From assembly GCF_001039355.2 (NCBI RefSeq), contig NW_019775673.1, forward strand, positions 124,001 through 188,000: a stretch of DNA of 64,000 nt. Reading direction: 5' to 3'. Shown piece after piece: positions 25,346 to 37,789 of this stretch (position 1 is its first letter; each line of letters opens with the position of its first letter). The position numbers and the translations under genes were made by a program. The stretch comes from Lingula anatina. Lineage: Eukaryota; Brachiopoda; Lingulata; Lingulida; Lingulidae. The notes under the pieces were generated by a model. It was not told the origin of the DNA, ran no database searches, and worked only from the letters and a program-made list of their open reading frames with translations.

Positions 25346-28300
25346 ACGGTGGCAAAAAATTAATCATCCCCGAACAAAAAAGGGGAAAGACATCACCATA
25401 TTGTAAATACACGAGTTTTGCATGACCAGTTCAGAGTGCTTTGCTGTTTTGCACAATGCCAGAAAAAAGCTACACTGCATCAGTGCGCCTCTGCAATTTT
25501 GCAATCTATCAAAAGTAGCATAAAATACTAACAAGTCACAACAGCCAGACAGCTATTGTGCATGAGTGCATTTCAAAAATGATCATCTCATGTAGGGAAG
25601 ACATGCCATTGTGTGCCTCCTCTAAAAATATTTGCCTTCGACATCACCCCTTTTATAAAACATGCTTGCTTGAGCACAAAAATTGTCCCATCGAGGGAAG
25701 AGAAAGAGGGAGTCTATTAAGTCAAAGTTATTACTGCCCCGATGGTATTCACAACTGACATATTCAGCCAAAAGTCTTTTGTTTTGCTCCACACATTTTG
25801 GTTTGCGCTGCATGCCAGAGGACTTTCACCTGCTCATCACATTCACATGCCTTCACTTTTCCCCCCATCTCACAAACTTTGCAGCTATAAGCTACAAGCA
25901 GTCTTTCTATTTTTCTTATAAAAAACTCTTTTTGAGATTTGTGAATCATATTCCCATATGCTGCATGAAAGAACTTTTGTGAACACAAATATTCTGAACT
26001 ATTTCATCTATTTTGTTAAAAGGAAGCAGAAATGAAAAAGGACAATCTGAAAAATGTATTAACTCCAACAAGCTGGGAAGAATTATACATACACTAAATT
26101 AGGGATAGAAAAAAAGGTGGACTTCGGCAATAATTCTTTACACAGTCTATGCCCTCTTTTCTAAATTCTGCAGGCTGAACAAACCATTGAAAAACATTCA
26201 TCTATCCATCACCTTTTAATTTTTATTACCATAATTATGGGTTAGAAAGATGGAGACAGAAAACAGCTTATTTCATGCCCTATTGACTCTGAAATTTATG
26301 TTCTAACTTTACACACTTTGCATCCTAAATTATACCATACAGAACTTGAGGCGCTATGAAGATTGATTATTGCAAGGGACTGAATGGTAAGGTAGCAGAA
26401 AGTCTCCCTTTCATTACCAGCATTTTTTGTCTATTCTTGTGTTTACAGCATTTAGAGCTGTCAATAGAACAGATATGACTTAAACCCATCTTTTCACATA
26501 CTACAACCGACACGTGTCTGTGACATATACTTAAAATAATTTGAAATAACTGCAGATCCCTGCAGATATGGTTTTCTGCAATAAATTATACCAATTTCAC
26601 CATTTCCAGTTAAATAAAGTAAAATTCTTCAATTGAAAAAGATAACAATCAGATTGCTGAACAATGGAAAAGAAAATAACCTTGCCTCAGTAAGGTGAAA
26701 GTCTGCTTTCTGTCAACTATGAAACGGATGATTATCTTTTGGAGTCCAAAAAAACCAAATACCCATTGGCAGGGCTTAAAACTATTCTAAAACCTGAAGT
26801 TGCAAAAACCAACATACCATAGGCTGTGCTTAGCGCACGCTTTTGTTAATGTTCTTCAAACGTGTTTACTTTTTTCATTGAACATCAACATTTTATAATG
26901 TTGAGCTAATGAAATTTTTGTCACACAATAGTCAAACGTGTGCGAGAAGCAGTGATGCCCTTGCCCCTACAGCAAAATACAGCCGTCCCCTGACAAGCTC
27001 TATTTATCTTGAGCAAACTTACGTAAAAGTCACGCAGAAAAGAATAAAACTGAGAGTTAGAGCCCTGTTTAGTCTAAGCGGGCATACTCCTTGATCTATT
27101 TGATTTCTCTTGAGCAGAAAATGTGTTGTTATCTAAAATGGTTTGGTAAATTTTAACCATAATTGCTTTCCTCTGTTGTAAATGAAAATAAAACAACTTC
27201 AACAAGGGATTCTGTTTGCAAAGCTCCTCTCTGAAATGGCTGCAGAGAATTCCCAAAACACTTGCCCCTTATCTTATCAGATACCCCATCACCATATCAC
27301 CCAAGGAATTATTGCTATGCAAAATTTGTAGCACGGAGGGGGGTTTGTGAAATATTTATCTTTAATGTATCTTAAACGTAAAACATTTTTTTCAAAATTA
27401 TGAGGGAGTTAGCAAAATATTTTCACTGTGACATATATCATTTCCTCTTGCCATGTCTTTAAACAATCAAACTGAAAACAAAATCTGATACCAATGATGC
27501 TAATCAAGATATTCCTAAAACTGTGACTTGGCAACACCTTAATGCTTCTGATGAAAGGAGCAAAATCACTGATAATATCACAATTAATGCAAAGAACACA
27601 TTTTGATCATTTGACTCATGTTTCCTTTCCAAGAAAAGTCTACCTTTAGATAAATTACATGCACATTCACATTACTTATATTCATGGAAAATGCCAAGTA
27701 ATTACCTATTGTACTTCAGTAAGTCCATAATGATACCTGAGAATGGAGGAACAAATGTATTATGTGACTTATGCAAAAAATTTGTTTTTATCTAAAAATA
27801 TATTTCCCCTTATAAACAATATACTGTGTTTTTCTGATGACAACAACCATTCAACAACATATTTTCTTTACATTAAGCATATAACTTTATTGCTACAACT
27901 TTGTTCAAGTGGCATCTATCATGTTATTTTTCTTCCTTGTGCTTATGAACAGGAAGAGTGAATATTTTACAAGAAAAAATAAATAAATAAAATGTCCCAT
28001 ATAACTTGAGGGAATGGTCATTTGTCATTACTTCTGTTTTTTTTAAATTCAAAACTAGATTTATAAAAAAAAAAAATTAGCTGCCACCATGCTCCCATCT
28101 TGTGAACAATACAATTAAGGTCAAAGTGCAACATGAGCTTTTTTTCGAAATTCTTGACCGCATTGTGCATGTTCAAATTTGTTCCTATAGCAAATAGTTA
28201 GAAACCCCAGGAAAAAAATACTAAATGAAGATTATTCCATATTTACATATTTACTGCAGATAATCCTGCAAGGCAGTGGTGAAACTTGCTCAGAAACTGA

Positions 28301-30620
28301 GCCTGACAAGAGACAAAATAAAGAAATAAAATCAATTGCGATGTATTTTCATGTATCTTTTACACATCTACAGTGAAGACAAAAGTGAAATAATTCACTA
28401 AAAAGAAAGATAATTTCATTAAAAAATGTTTTTCACACATGCTTCCTCCCTCAGTGGCAAGAGTTCTTCACTTGATGATATTACTAAAACAGATAAAAGA
28501 TAAAAACAAGGGATAACCATTCTTAAGGGGATGACAGTGAGAGGGATCAAGGGAGAAAAATGGGACTTAAGTATCCTTGTTTCTTTTTTGGCATTATTAA
28601 AAGCACATTATCAGTCAAGTTGAAAAAGGTGGCCTCTTCACTCAACAGTCAGGCATAATAAATCTACATTTTGTCTCAATGAGAGTAAAGAATAAACAAT
28701 GGGATACCCTTTCACATCATATTAGCCAAAGAAAAATAAACAACATTGGGCTACAATCCAAACTCAAAGCACGGTGATATTGAGGGCTATTTTCCTTGCA
28801 TTGAAACCAAGGGAGGTAATTATAAGAAAAAAAGATACATTTTCTGCATGTGATTTTTTTTCTGACAGAGAGCAAGAGTGTAAGAGTGTTTAATGACCAG
28901 TTTCAACATATCAATAAGTTGTCCTTTGTTTTCTCCCATTTTGATACCAAATACACAGTGTATTATTTTGGTAAAAGTGGTTTACATTCAACAGTAGAAT
29001 AGTAAAAAACAAGATTTTTAACAAGGAATTCCTTACTGATTTTAAGCCTTGTTAGTTTCACAATTAAACAAATAGAAATACAAACAGCATCACAGTTCAG
29101 TTGTAAATCATAAAACCAAACCAAATTATGGAAAAGGCGTCAGAGAACAAAAAACTCCACCTATTGTTTTAAAGATGAATTACGCAATTAAATAACACCG
29201 TACGGAAGAAGACACAGAAATATGACAACCAATACTTAGTGTTATGGATTGATATTAAAGTCTAAATTGTTCTTTTCCTGCTTTGAGTATCAAAAACACT
29301 GTGTTGAAATGAGACAGACCCTTGCCTATATTCTGACTTCTACAAAACTGACACATTAGATCGAAAAGGAAACTGAGACAAATAGAATGGAATAGGAACT
29401 GAGATAAAAAAAAAAATAGAGGCGCGAGAGACACACAGGAATAACAGTATTGTAGTGAATACACTGTAAACAAATATTTGTAAAGAGACCTATTCCACAC
29501 TTCACACGAAGGAAAATGCATAGTATTCTCTACTTGAACCAGGGAATATGAAACATCCTGCCAAGCTGACATAGGAATTATTTCATGGGTGGTAAAATGA
29601 GACAATGTACTGCTGATACTAATACTTCTCCTCTCATCTCCATTCTCAGTTTCAAATCCTACAACCTCGTGATTGAACAAACAACTGCTGTTCTTTGGAG
29701 CAAAGTGTTATATTATGCTCTAGACATGGCCTCCATAGCTGAATATATGCTACTTGCTCACTGGAATAGGTAGTTGCATTGAACAATGGCAAAGTATAAC
29801 ATCTTTGACCATATTATGATAATTGACAAAGAGGAGAGTAGATGTTACTTCATTTACAAACATCAACTGAGACATGCAGACCTGTCATCTACGACAAAAA
29901 AGACAATACTGTGGAAGTCACCATGGAAATACCTTTATGCCACATTGAATGGTTACAAGTTATCTTCATTAAAAATTGTCTGCTGATGAAAGAATTCCCG
30001 TCTGCACCTGTTGCTCAGCAAATAAAAATGATGAAAATGCTTCAATGCAGAATAAAAAGGTAAGTTTATTTCTGTCTTCATAGTTCATATAAAGTTGATG
30101 ATCCTATAGAAACAAACTTGTGAGGTCACAACCTATTGACCCTGTTATAAACAAAGCCCAGCCTTCTGCGTATTTCTTCATCAAGATGAATTATGCAAAT
30201 AATAGTACATATTGTGAGATAATCAAACAGCCTTACTGGAGAGGCTTGAAAAAACTATTAAAAGATTATGTATCTGGAAATTTCATTACTGAAAACAAAG
30301 ATTCAACATTTAACTAATAGGTAAAACAGCAAGTGGAGAAAATTGCTTTACAGAAAAAAAGAGTATTATTCTAATACTATTGAATATAATAGCATTAAAT
30401 AAAAATCTTAAAAATTGATGGTTTCCACTTTCTTCAATATCATCATCTCTTCTTATTGATAACCCTACCTGAAGCTCTTAAACAAACCCACCAGTCTTCA
30501 CCAAGGACCTGAACAAAATCACCATTAAATTCAATCAGACGAATCGAGCTTATGGAATTTCTAAGTTTAATGAACTCTCTCTTGATGACTTTGACTTTAT
30601 GCACCTTTGTGGGCACGTAA
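25346..30620. other. AT-rich non-coding DNA with overlapping featureless frames
   Basis: The longest frame in the window, 141 codons on the minus strand (29255-29680), lies here. It is rich in Ser, Phe, Leu and Cys, has no domain, no good splice pairing and overlaps a plus-strand frame. Frames near 25.6-26.0 and 29.6-30.3 kb are similar. None is supported as a gene. Confidence 0.42.
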
Positions 30621-30623
30621 CAA

Positions 30624-30735
30624 AAAAACTCAGTTTTGCTTCATTTACAAACACCACAAGACGAGCTCGGCCGATTAAGCAGCTGGCTCCAGGCCTGGGC
30701 AGACGACAGTTGCACCACTGAGCTAATTTCTTTTA
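30624..30735 (-). other. Pol III-like segment with tRNA-type A box and T-run terminator
   Basis: On the minus strand TAGCTCAGTGG (30725-30715) is an exact tRNA A-box. A CG-rich body follows with a possible hairpin (CCAGGCCTGG), and a run of seven T (30630-30624) lies about 90 bases downstream, a Pol III-style terminator. A B box is not convincing: GGCCGAGCTC near 30672-30663 is only a partial match. It could be the head of a tRNA-derived SINE, a decayed tRNA or coincidence. Confidence 0.25.
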
Positions 30736-31369
30736 TCATTTAGCGACCTGGACACCCTGGAAAGGAGCTAAATAGAGAGAGTTATTAACATAAAAAAATA
30801 ACAGTTATTCACCTCAAATATAAATAATCTGGCAAATACACCTCATAAGCCAACGAGACACAATGTGTTCAAACAGTATGACCGTGAGTACTAAGGGAAA
30901 GGTTATTATCCACTGATTTCAAGTTGGGTTTTTCTTTGTACCAGATTCTTTGTTACCGTTTTAAAGAGTCCTCCACACAAAGGCCAGGGGAATTTTGTAA
31001 TTAGAACAGCAAACAAGTTAGGGGAGAAATCTCACTTGGAAATCTCAATAATTCTGCCCTAGACATCAACAGACCCTGGTTTTGATGGCACACAAAGTTT
31101 TCTTGTGCGTAAAGGTAAATCAACATTTTTATCAAGACCTCCACAAAAAAGCCATTTCTTTTGATATTTCTCACTCATCTGTTCACACACAATCATGTGT
31201 GAAATGTAAATAGGAAAGAATAGGGCATTATTTATTATTCTTGCCCTAGACTGACTTAAGCCATGGCCCACTTGTTTGTCAACTATGGGTTGGGTAAGTG
31301 TTTTTAAAAAATAAATTACGCAAACGCCAATGTTGTGTTAAATACATTTGTTCCTTCTGCTCCGCATGA
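30736..31369. other. Non-coding DNA, no recognised element
   Basis: AT-rich. A minus-strand frame of 70 codons (31059-31271) is featureless. Confidence 0.45.
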
Positions 31370-31480
31370 AGGAAACAGCGACACAGTGACGACGCGGGCC
31401 TCGATGGCTTTTTCACTTTTCTAAAAGTCTGGTCATCCGAACAATAAAGAGATCAGGAGTCAACTCACTTTGCTTTTTAT
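31370..31480. promoter_or_regulatory. Short CpG-containing block
   Basis: About 110 bases with GTGACGACGCGGGCC at 31387-31401 in an otherwise CpG-poor area. Weak regulatory candidate. Confidence 0.22.
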
Positions 31481-32174
31481 AACAATGAGAAATCATTTTC
31501 AGGGTAGAAAAGCAGGTATACAAACAACACTCTACAAAGGCAACAGTTTCTGCCGCATTACTAAATGAACTCTTGGTGCAGCATTAGTTAGTTATCTTTT
31601 TATGTAATATGTGACTGTAAAAAATGAAAGATAACTTTTTTCATAAACTAAGACAAGGTTGAGTTCAGAGATTATGTGCCCTCAGCATGATCCCCTGGGG
31701 CGACAAAGAAAACCAGGAGAAGTTATTGACTCCCCCTATTTGTGGAACAACATTTGCTCTCTACCTAGTCAAATACTGTCTTTTTCTAAATGAATAGCAT
31801 GAATTCCTATCCAACTTTTCAATTAGCGGGTGAACAGCAAATCTTGCAGAGAGACAAACAAAACCAAAAAGGGCTAGCCAAACAACAGCCCTAGGCAGAG
31901 CACTTTGTCCACAGATCTTTGAGTAACAAAATGCGCAGCCAAAATTTGACCAGTCTGCTTAAAACTGCAGTACATAACTTTTGCTTTAAGAAGTAATGTT
32001 CGCGTCGGGTTGTGCAAATTTGCATGAAAAAAAAATTGAATTTTTCACTTATGCAAACTTTTAAGGTGGCTCACAAATTTCGATTGAAATGACACCTGCA
32101 AGCTTAGAAACATTTGATAAAGTTCGATTCTGTAAACCTGCCAGGTAAAGGATGCTTATTCTAAGGTTTCTTAA
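31481..32174. other. Non-coding DNA, no recognised element
   Basis: No gene or repeat identified. Confidence 0.45.
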
Positions 32175-32319
32175 TGTGCAAACTTTTTAATGAATTTGTC
32201 TTTCTGTTAAGGTCACCCTTCTGCGAACACACACATATGGGCAGTATCCCCCCTGTCATCTCACACGGTGACTAATGGATGTCAACTTTTTAATGAATTT
32301 TTCTTTATTCTTAGGTCAA
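32175..32319 (+). repeat. Short tandem duplication, period 103 bp
   Basis: AACTTTTTAATGAATTT at 32181 recurs at 32284, followed in each copy by TCTTT and an AAGGTCA/TAGGTCA. About 40 bases per copy are alignable; the interval between them is not clearly duplicated. Confidence 0.5.
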
Positions 32320-35300
32320 ACTTGTGTTAACTAGCAAAAGGGAACTCTCTCCATTTCACCTTTCAATAAAAGACAGACATTTCAGAAAAACAACGTTCCC
32401 AGGATTTTGTGAAGACAGTTCTTTTAAGATAATTGTATAAATTTACAGAGCCATTTTCTTTGAAAATTATTCAATTAAAATTTAATAACTTGTGAAAAAA
32501 GAGGTGCACATAACTATAAAATTTAAATCACAATTAAACAATCTCAATGAGTTGCATTTACAACTGGACCCTTATATCTCAGTATTAAATCATGGATCTT
32601 TGGGGAAAAACTAGAAATCAAATGGCCTAAAGCTGCCTAAAAAGGTTATCAGCGATGCCTCTACGTGCTGGTTATCAACACACAGTTAGAAATGCCAACT
32701 TTTTACTGTTTTCATAGAAATCTGAAAAAAAAAATGTATTAGAAAAACAAAGTTACCAACAAAGAACTGCTTTTTTATTTCAACAAAAACAAACTGATTT
32801 CTACATATTGTCCATCTTCCTTAACCTCAACAGATTTGCCCTGCCACTGAATTGCCAAGATAATTTCGAGCACAGAAGATAATCGTATCTCTCTCTTCCT
32901 TTATCTTTTTCACATATCCTTATTGTTTTCAGGGGAAAAAACTTGGGAAGGGGATGCTGATGTTTAGAAACAGATGTTTTTCATGAAATAAATAAATACA
33001 GCTATATAGATTATGCCTATGGCTGATCATCTGTAAAAGATGAAACATCAAACCATTATGAGGTAAAAATATAAGTAATATTGTGTCATCCAAAGTAAAA
33101 TTCTTTAAACCTGAAACTTTTCCAGAATGAATTATGTAAAAATACTTTCTTATTTCTTTCAAAATATACAATGAAATCTTATGTGCCAATAACTAGTAAA
33201 CCTTCTAATTTCTATTTCAAGAGTTTTCAAAATATTTATTTTATATTGCAGAATCTCACATAAAATTATTTTCTAAAAAATTACTTAGAGAACAGCTGCA
33301 GCTTGAGTATGATGGTGGGACCCGTTCTCAGCATAGAAATTAGACAAAATACAGCTTGGGTGTGTTAAGGTAGGATTTGATTAAGTAGTGAAACTCAAAC
33401 CTTATAACAGCCTTAAAGTAGCTTTACAATTGAGGCCTTGGTGAAAACCAAACCTCCCTAGAGAACTCAGCTATTTTTCTAGAATCGAACCTCTGTTACT
33501 GATCCGATGGGGGAAATAGCAATTGCTTCTGTCTGTAATGTTTTTTCTGTGATACTCTTGGTGCCGGTTTCCATTAAATATTTTTTCTACTTTAAAATTT
33601 TATTTTCACTGGACAAATGATGATTTCAGAAGATAAATAATAATGAAAAATACTAACAAAAGCAAATTCTTTAGGTTTAAGTCCTGTTAAACTAACTGCA
33701 AGAACACGCAAATTACATCCCAGTAAAATTTCTCAGATAAAATTCAACATCAGTATTTGAGTATCCAGTAACATTTCAAAGAAAAACATCATATGTGCAA
33801 CAATCTTCTAACATTTCTAATAAATCTCAAGAACATTTATAGCAAGGTATAAAATCTTCACTGGTATCAAATTTTCCTATAGCATTAAAAAACATGTTGC
33901 CTGAAACACCTGGTTGGGAAAAGGTAACCTTCCAACTGAGTTAACAAGACTTTGAGGAGATATTTTCTAACAAAAATGCATCTTAAAAGAAGACAGTCTC
34001 ATCTTTGCCCAACATGCAATAAATTGTACAACTTCAAAGTAGACTCTCAGGAAAAATAACCTCTGAAGAGTGTGGCTGTAGTCTACCCTATGAGGCTGGT
34101 TGCTATCTTCCCATCTCAAAGTCTTAATTAAATCTGACATCCTATCATTAGGTGTCCCATCACTAGGGAGGGTGTCACTCTCCAAGGAGGTCCACCAATC
34201 AAATTCCATTCAATGAAATTACAGTTGGTTAATTTGCCAGGGCTGCCAGCATGCATCACAACTTCTGCTATCATTCCTAGATGCTGGGAAAACCAACAGG
34301 GCAGTGTGTCCCTTATGCAACCTAAATATACATGGAAAAGTTTGGAACTCTTAGAATGTGAGAGTTGTTTGTTGTTTTTCCCTCCATAGATCTTTCTTCT
34401 AGATTCTGCTCTCTAATGGACTCCCCTCTTTACAACTGACAGCTGTATCATCTTGGTTTTAGAAACAATACTTGTCCATGCATTTTAAAGGGATTTCTGA
34501 AACACATCTCCAGCAACTGAATCTGACAGCTATTACATAAGTGATTCATTGAACTCAAGCAGCTGTGAAAGGCAAAATACAATTTAATAGAGTATAGTTG
34601 ATCTTAAAAGAACATTCACATCCAAATGATAAAATGACATATGAGAAAATTACATACTCATAACTCAAATTTTCTTGGTAATCATTTCACCACTCATTAC
34701 AGATGTGCACGGCATGAATATCTGTAATAATTTTGAAAAACTTTTTATACCGTACGTCATACCTTAAATAATCATAAGGGTAGAAAAAATGTTTACAGAT
34801 TTTAGTGATGGAAAGTTTAAGAATATACATAAAACCACAACATGTAAGACATATCAGTTCCAACAGAGTAACAATCCTGGTCAGGAGGGTTGTCCGGAAA
34901 GCTCCATGTAATTCATTTCTTTTTTTTCTCCCTTTTAAAAATGCTTTGGAAATTACATCATTCTTGTATGTGTTTGGTTGAGGAAGTGGGCTGGGGTGGT
35001 CTGCAGTTCTGAAGACAGCATGTGGAGTATAGAGGAGGATGTCGATGTATCTCTGGCTGATTCTAAAGTACTTATCAATTTCCTAGCCAGCATGCAGGAC
35101 ACTGGCATACATGGTTTTGCCTAAACTTATACAATGTAGCATAAATCATGGCTGTCCTTGCAAAGTTAACACTATGCTATGGTATCATTTCCTATAGGAT
35201 ACTTTTTAAAAGCAGCTGTCACATAAAATTCTTTTAAACATCGGAATATTGGCTGATATAAACAAATTAACATAGCATAAATTAATATACATCATAAAAC

Positions 35301-37059
35301 ATGCTATTGCAAAAAATATTATTAAAAGAAGGAGATACTCTTTTGGGAAAAGTTAATATGTATGGAAATTTTTCATTCTAGCTTTTAAAACTGAAAGTGC
35401 CTATGGGTTTCAGTAAATTTCGTACGGATTTTTTATAAAAAATTAACCTTCTATACATACTGTTTTTTCAAAGGTACATAGATTTTTTTACTGGTACTCT
35501 TGTTAGTCATATTTCAAGCCTAACGTAATGAAACAAAGAAAAGATGAAAACCTAAGTCAGATAGTGGTTCTTTTAATCTTGCTGACTATCATATTCATAT
35601 ATTAGTAAGTTTTTTCCCCGAAATGTAGTATGTTGTATTCCTCTGACATTTAGACATTAACCATTCATAAAAAAAGGGCGGAGCTCTGCTTATATAGATA
35701 TATATATTAAGATGTTTTCATGTTTGTTCTTTTCTGCTAATTCTTTGAAATTTCATTTCCTGGATATTAGCACATTTTTTTTGGTTCCTTTTCAGCTTTA
35801 TCTTACAGTATAATACTAAAATCAAGCAACTGTAAAATGTAGCCAGAAAGCAAGTAGATCGAGAAAAAATATCAAAGATTGCCCTAGCTGAACATGACAC
35901 TGCGGAAGACAGTGCTTGGTGTAAAATAGTACACCATCTAATCAAGCAAAAAAGAACAAGGCAAAGATGACAGAATAATCATGTTCCCAAGAAAAAGATT
36001 AAAATCCAACATGAAACAAAGAAGAGACCTGATACTTATTTTACCATCCAACCTCTGCCGTGTGGCAGGCTGCTTGAGAATCAAGCACCAGCTATGTACA
36101 CCCTGCTTACAAATCTCACAGAGGGTCAGTTTTAATTGTGTAGGTCAACAAAATACGAGAAAATTCATCTCAAATTGTGTATAAAGAGTGGAATTGATTT
36201 AAAGCGACATGACAGGTAAAATAATGCTGATTAACTGGTTACTGGAGAAAGCAGAAAATTGGTGTGATGCGTGAGCCGACACTAGATCTTAATTTTCTGC
36301 TTGGAAAGAGTAGCCCTCCAAGTATAGTATTTATGACAGCAGGGGAAAATAAAGGATATAATCAGAGAAAAAAAAGATGTGTCAGCATTCCTTTTTCCAT
36401 ATTTTCTGCTTGGGAAAATCTGTTTTTCATGCTTAGTACATATGAAAGAAAGCCTCTGACAATGCATGTAATCAGAAGCATAAATACAAATTAATAATAC
36501 GACCGTGGTATTTTTTTCATAATTTCGGGTTAGTTAAGTCAGTAAATCAATCAACTCTTTGCATGACAAACTTCAGCAGCACAATTAGATTTTCATGTGA
36601 CATTAAATTCCTCAAATTGCATTTTTCTCACCATCTAAACAAATATAAAATTTCTAATAAAAAATCTAATAAGAAACAGAATTTTGATTTCTGCATTTAA
36701 ACGTAATTATCAAAGCAGATAAAATGAAAGGAGACTCTGCTGAACAAACTTTCAACAGTTGGCATTCAGATGAGAAAATTGGTGTCAAAAAAAGTTGACA
36801 TAAGAAACAAAAGCTCAGTACTGAGTCCCCTGTGACCAACTGGACCATCCAGTCCATGTACACATTGACCATGCAGTTATCCAATATTTCTGGCCATGAA
36901 AAGCCACAACTGGTATCTTTGACCATTATGTTTACTTTCCTCTCTTTCTTAGATGAATAGTGACCAAACGTCCTAAGCAATGGAACAAATAATGGGTAAG
37001 AAAAGTTTAAAGAAAAGATGGTCTCCTGCATGTAAATGAGACATTGATGAACTAGTTTG
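32320..37059. other. AT-rich non-coding DNA
   Basis: No supported gene. Frames at 33967-34209 (minus, 80 codons), 35718-35945 (minus), 36264-36494 (plus) and 36666-37031 (minus, 121 codons) show no domain and no convincing splice pairs. A moderately complex stretch spans 34060-34310. Confidence 0.42.
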
Positions 37060-37290
37060 CACCCCTCTTTACACTCATGTCACCTAGTTTAAAGGTAAAA
37101 GACCAAATTCCTTCCCTATTGAAGTCAGCATAGTAAAGTTTTGTGGAGAAACTCCATCAGCCCGGTAGTGTTATTTTTCAATTAAGTCTGTTCTAACACT
37201 TAGCTTTAGCGTCAAAACAGGCCACAAACTGGAGAGAACAATTGCAAACGGGACAAATGAAAGAGGCATTTATGGGCATGTTTTGTACTG
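37060..37290. promoter_or_regulatory. Candidate regulatory block
   Basis: About 230 bases of even composition, with TTCAATTAAGTCTG, TTTAGCGTCAAAAC and CATTTATGGGC. No coding frame. Regulatory role is inferred. Confidence 0.27.
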
Positions 37291-37731
37291 TGCTGTTGAA
37301 AAACTGCAGAGAAATTATACATGTTAATTTATATGAAATGACACACCTGACCAGTCCTCAGTGGAAATAAGGCTATGGCTTAAATTAATTTGCATGTGAG
37401 TAATGTGTCACCAAGCATACTTACATTAATTCCAAATTTGGTATAATCAATATTTAAGAACTTTTTGGTATAAACAATTAGTGCCAATATCCTCAACAAA
37501 TATCCCTGGAGATGTACCAAATTAATTCTGACATTTAACTACAAACAGCATCACTAGATCAACGCTGATGAATATTTTTGAAAAACTTATGCTAGTAGTC
37601 TAAATAGCCATGTCAAAACTATGGTGAAACAATGCCTTGCCTTCAAAAGCCAGATTATTTTCTAGGTATTCTTGACCGGCAAAGTGGACAGTGACTTCTC
37701 CTCCCAGTATTGTCACCCTGTGGTTAAGGGA

Positions 37732-37789
37732 GCTAGTCTTGCTGGTGTAAGCTGACCAAAGGGGCTAGTCTTGCTGGTGTAAGCTGACC
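37732..37789 (+). repeat. Perfect 26-bp tandem duplication
   Basis: A 26-base unit starting GCTAGTCTTGCTGGTG occurs at 37732-37757 and again, identically, at 37764-37789, separated by AAAGGG. The identity suggests a recent event. Confidence 0.9.

Noticed and set aside
29255-29680. 141-codon minus-strand frame, the longest in the window.
   Set aside because: Low-complexity Ser/Phe/Leu/Cys-rich product, no domain, no good splice pairing, overlapped by another frame. A chance ORF is plausible in 64 kb.
33967-34209. 80-codon minus-strand frame resembling a transposon fragment.
   Set aside because: No reverse transcriptase, integrase or transposase motif; resemblance was only impressionistic.
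36666-37031. 121-codon minus-strand frame.
   Set aside because: Hydrophobic AT-driven composition, no domain or splice context.
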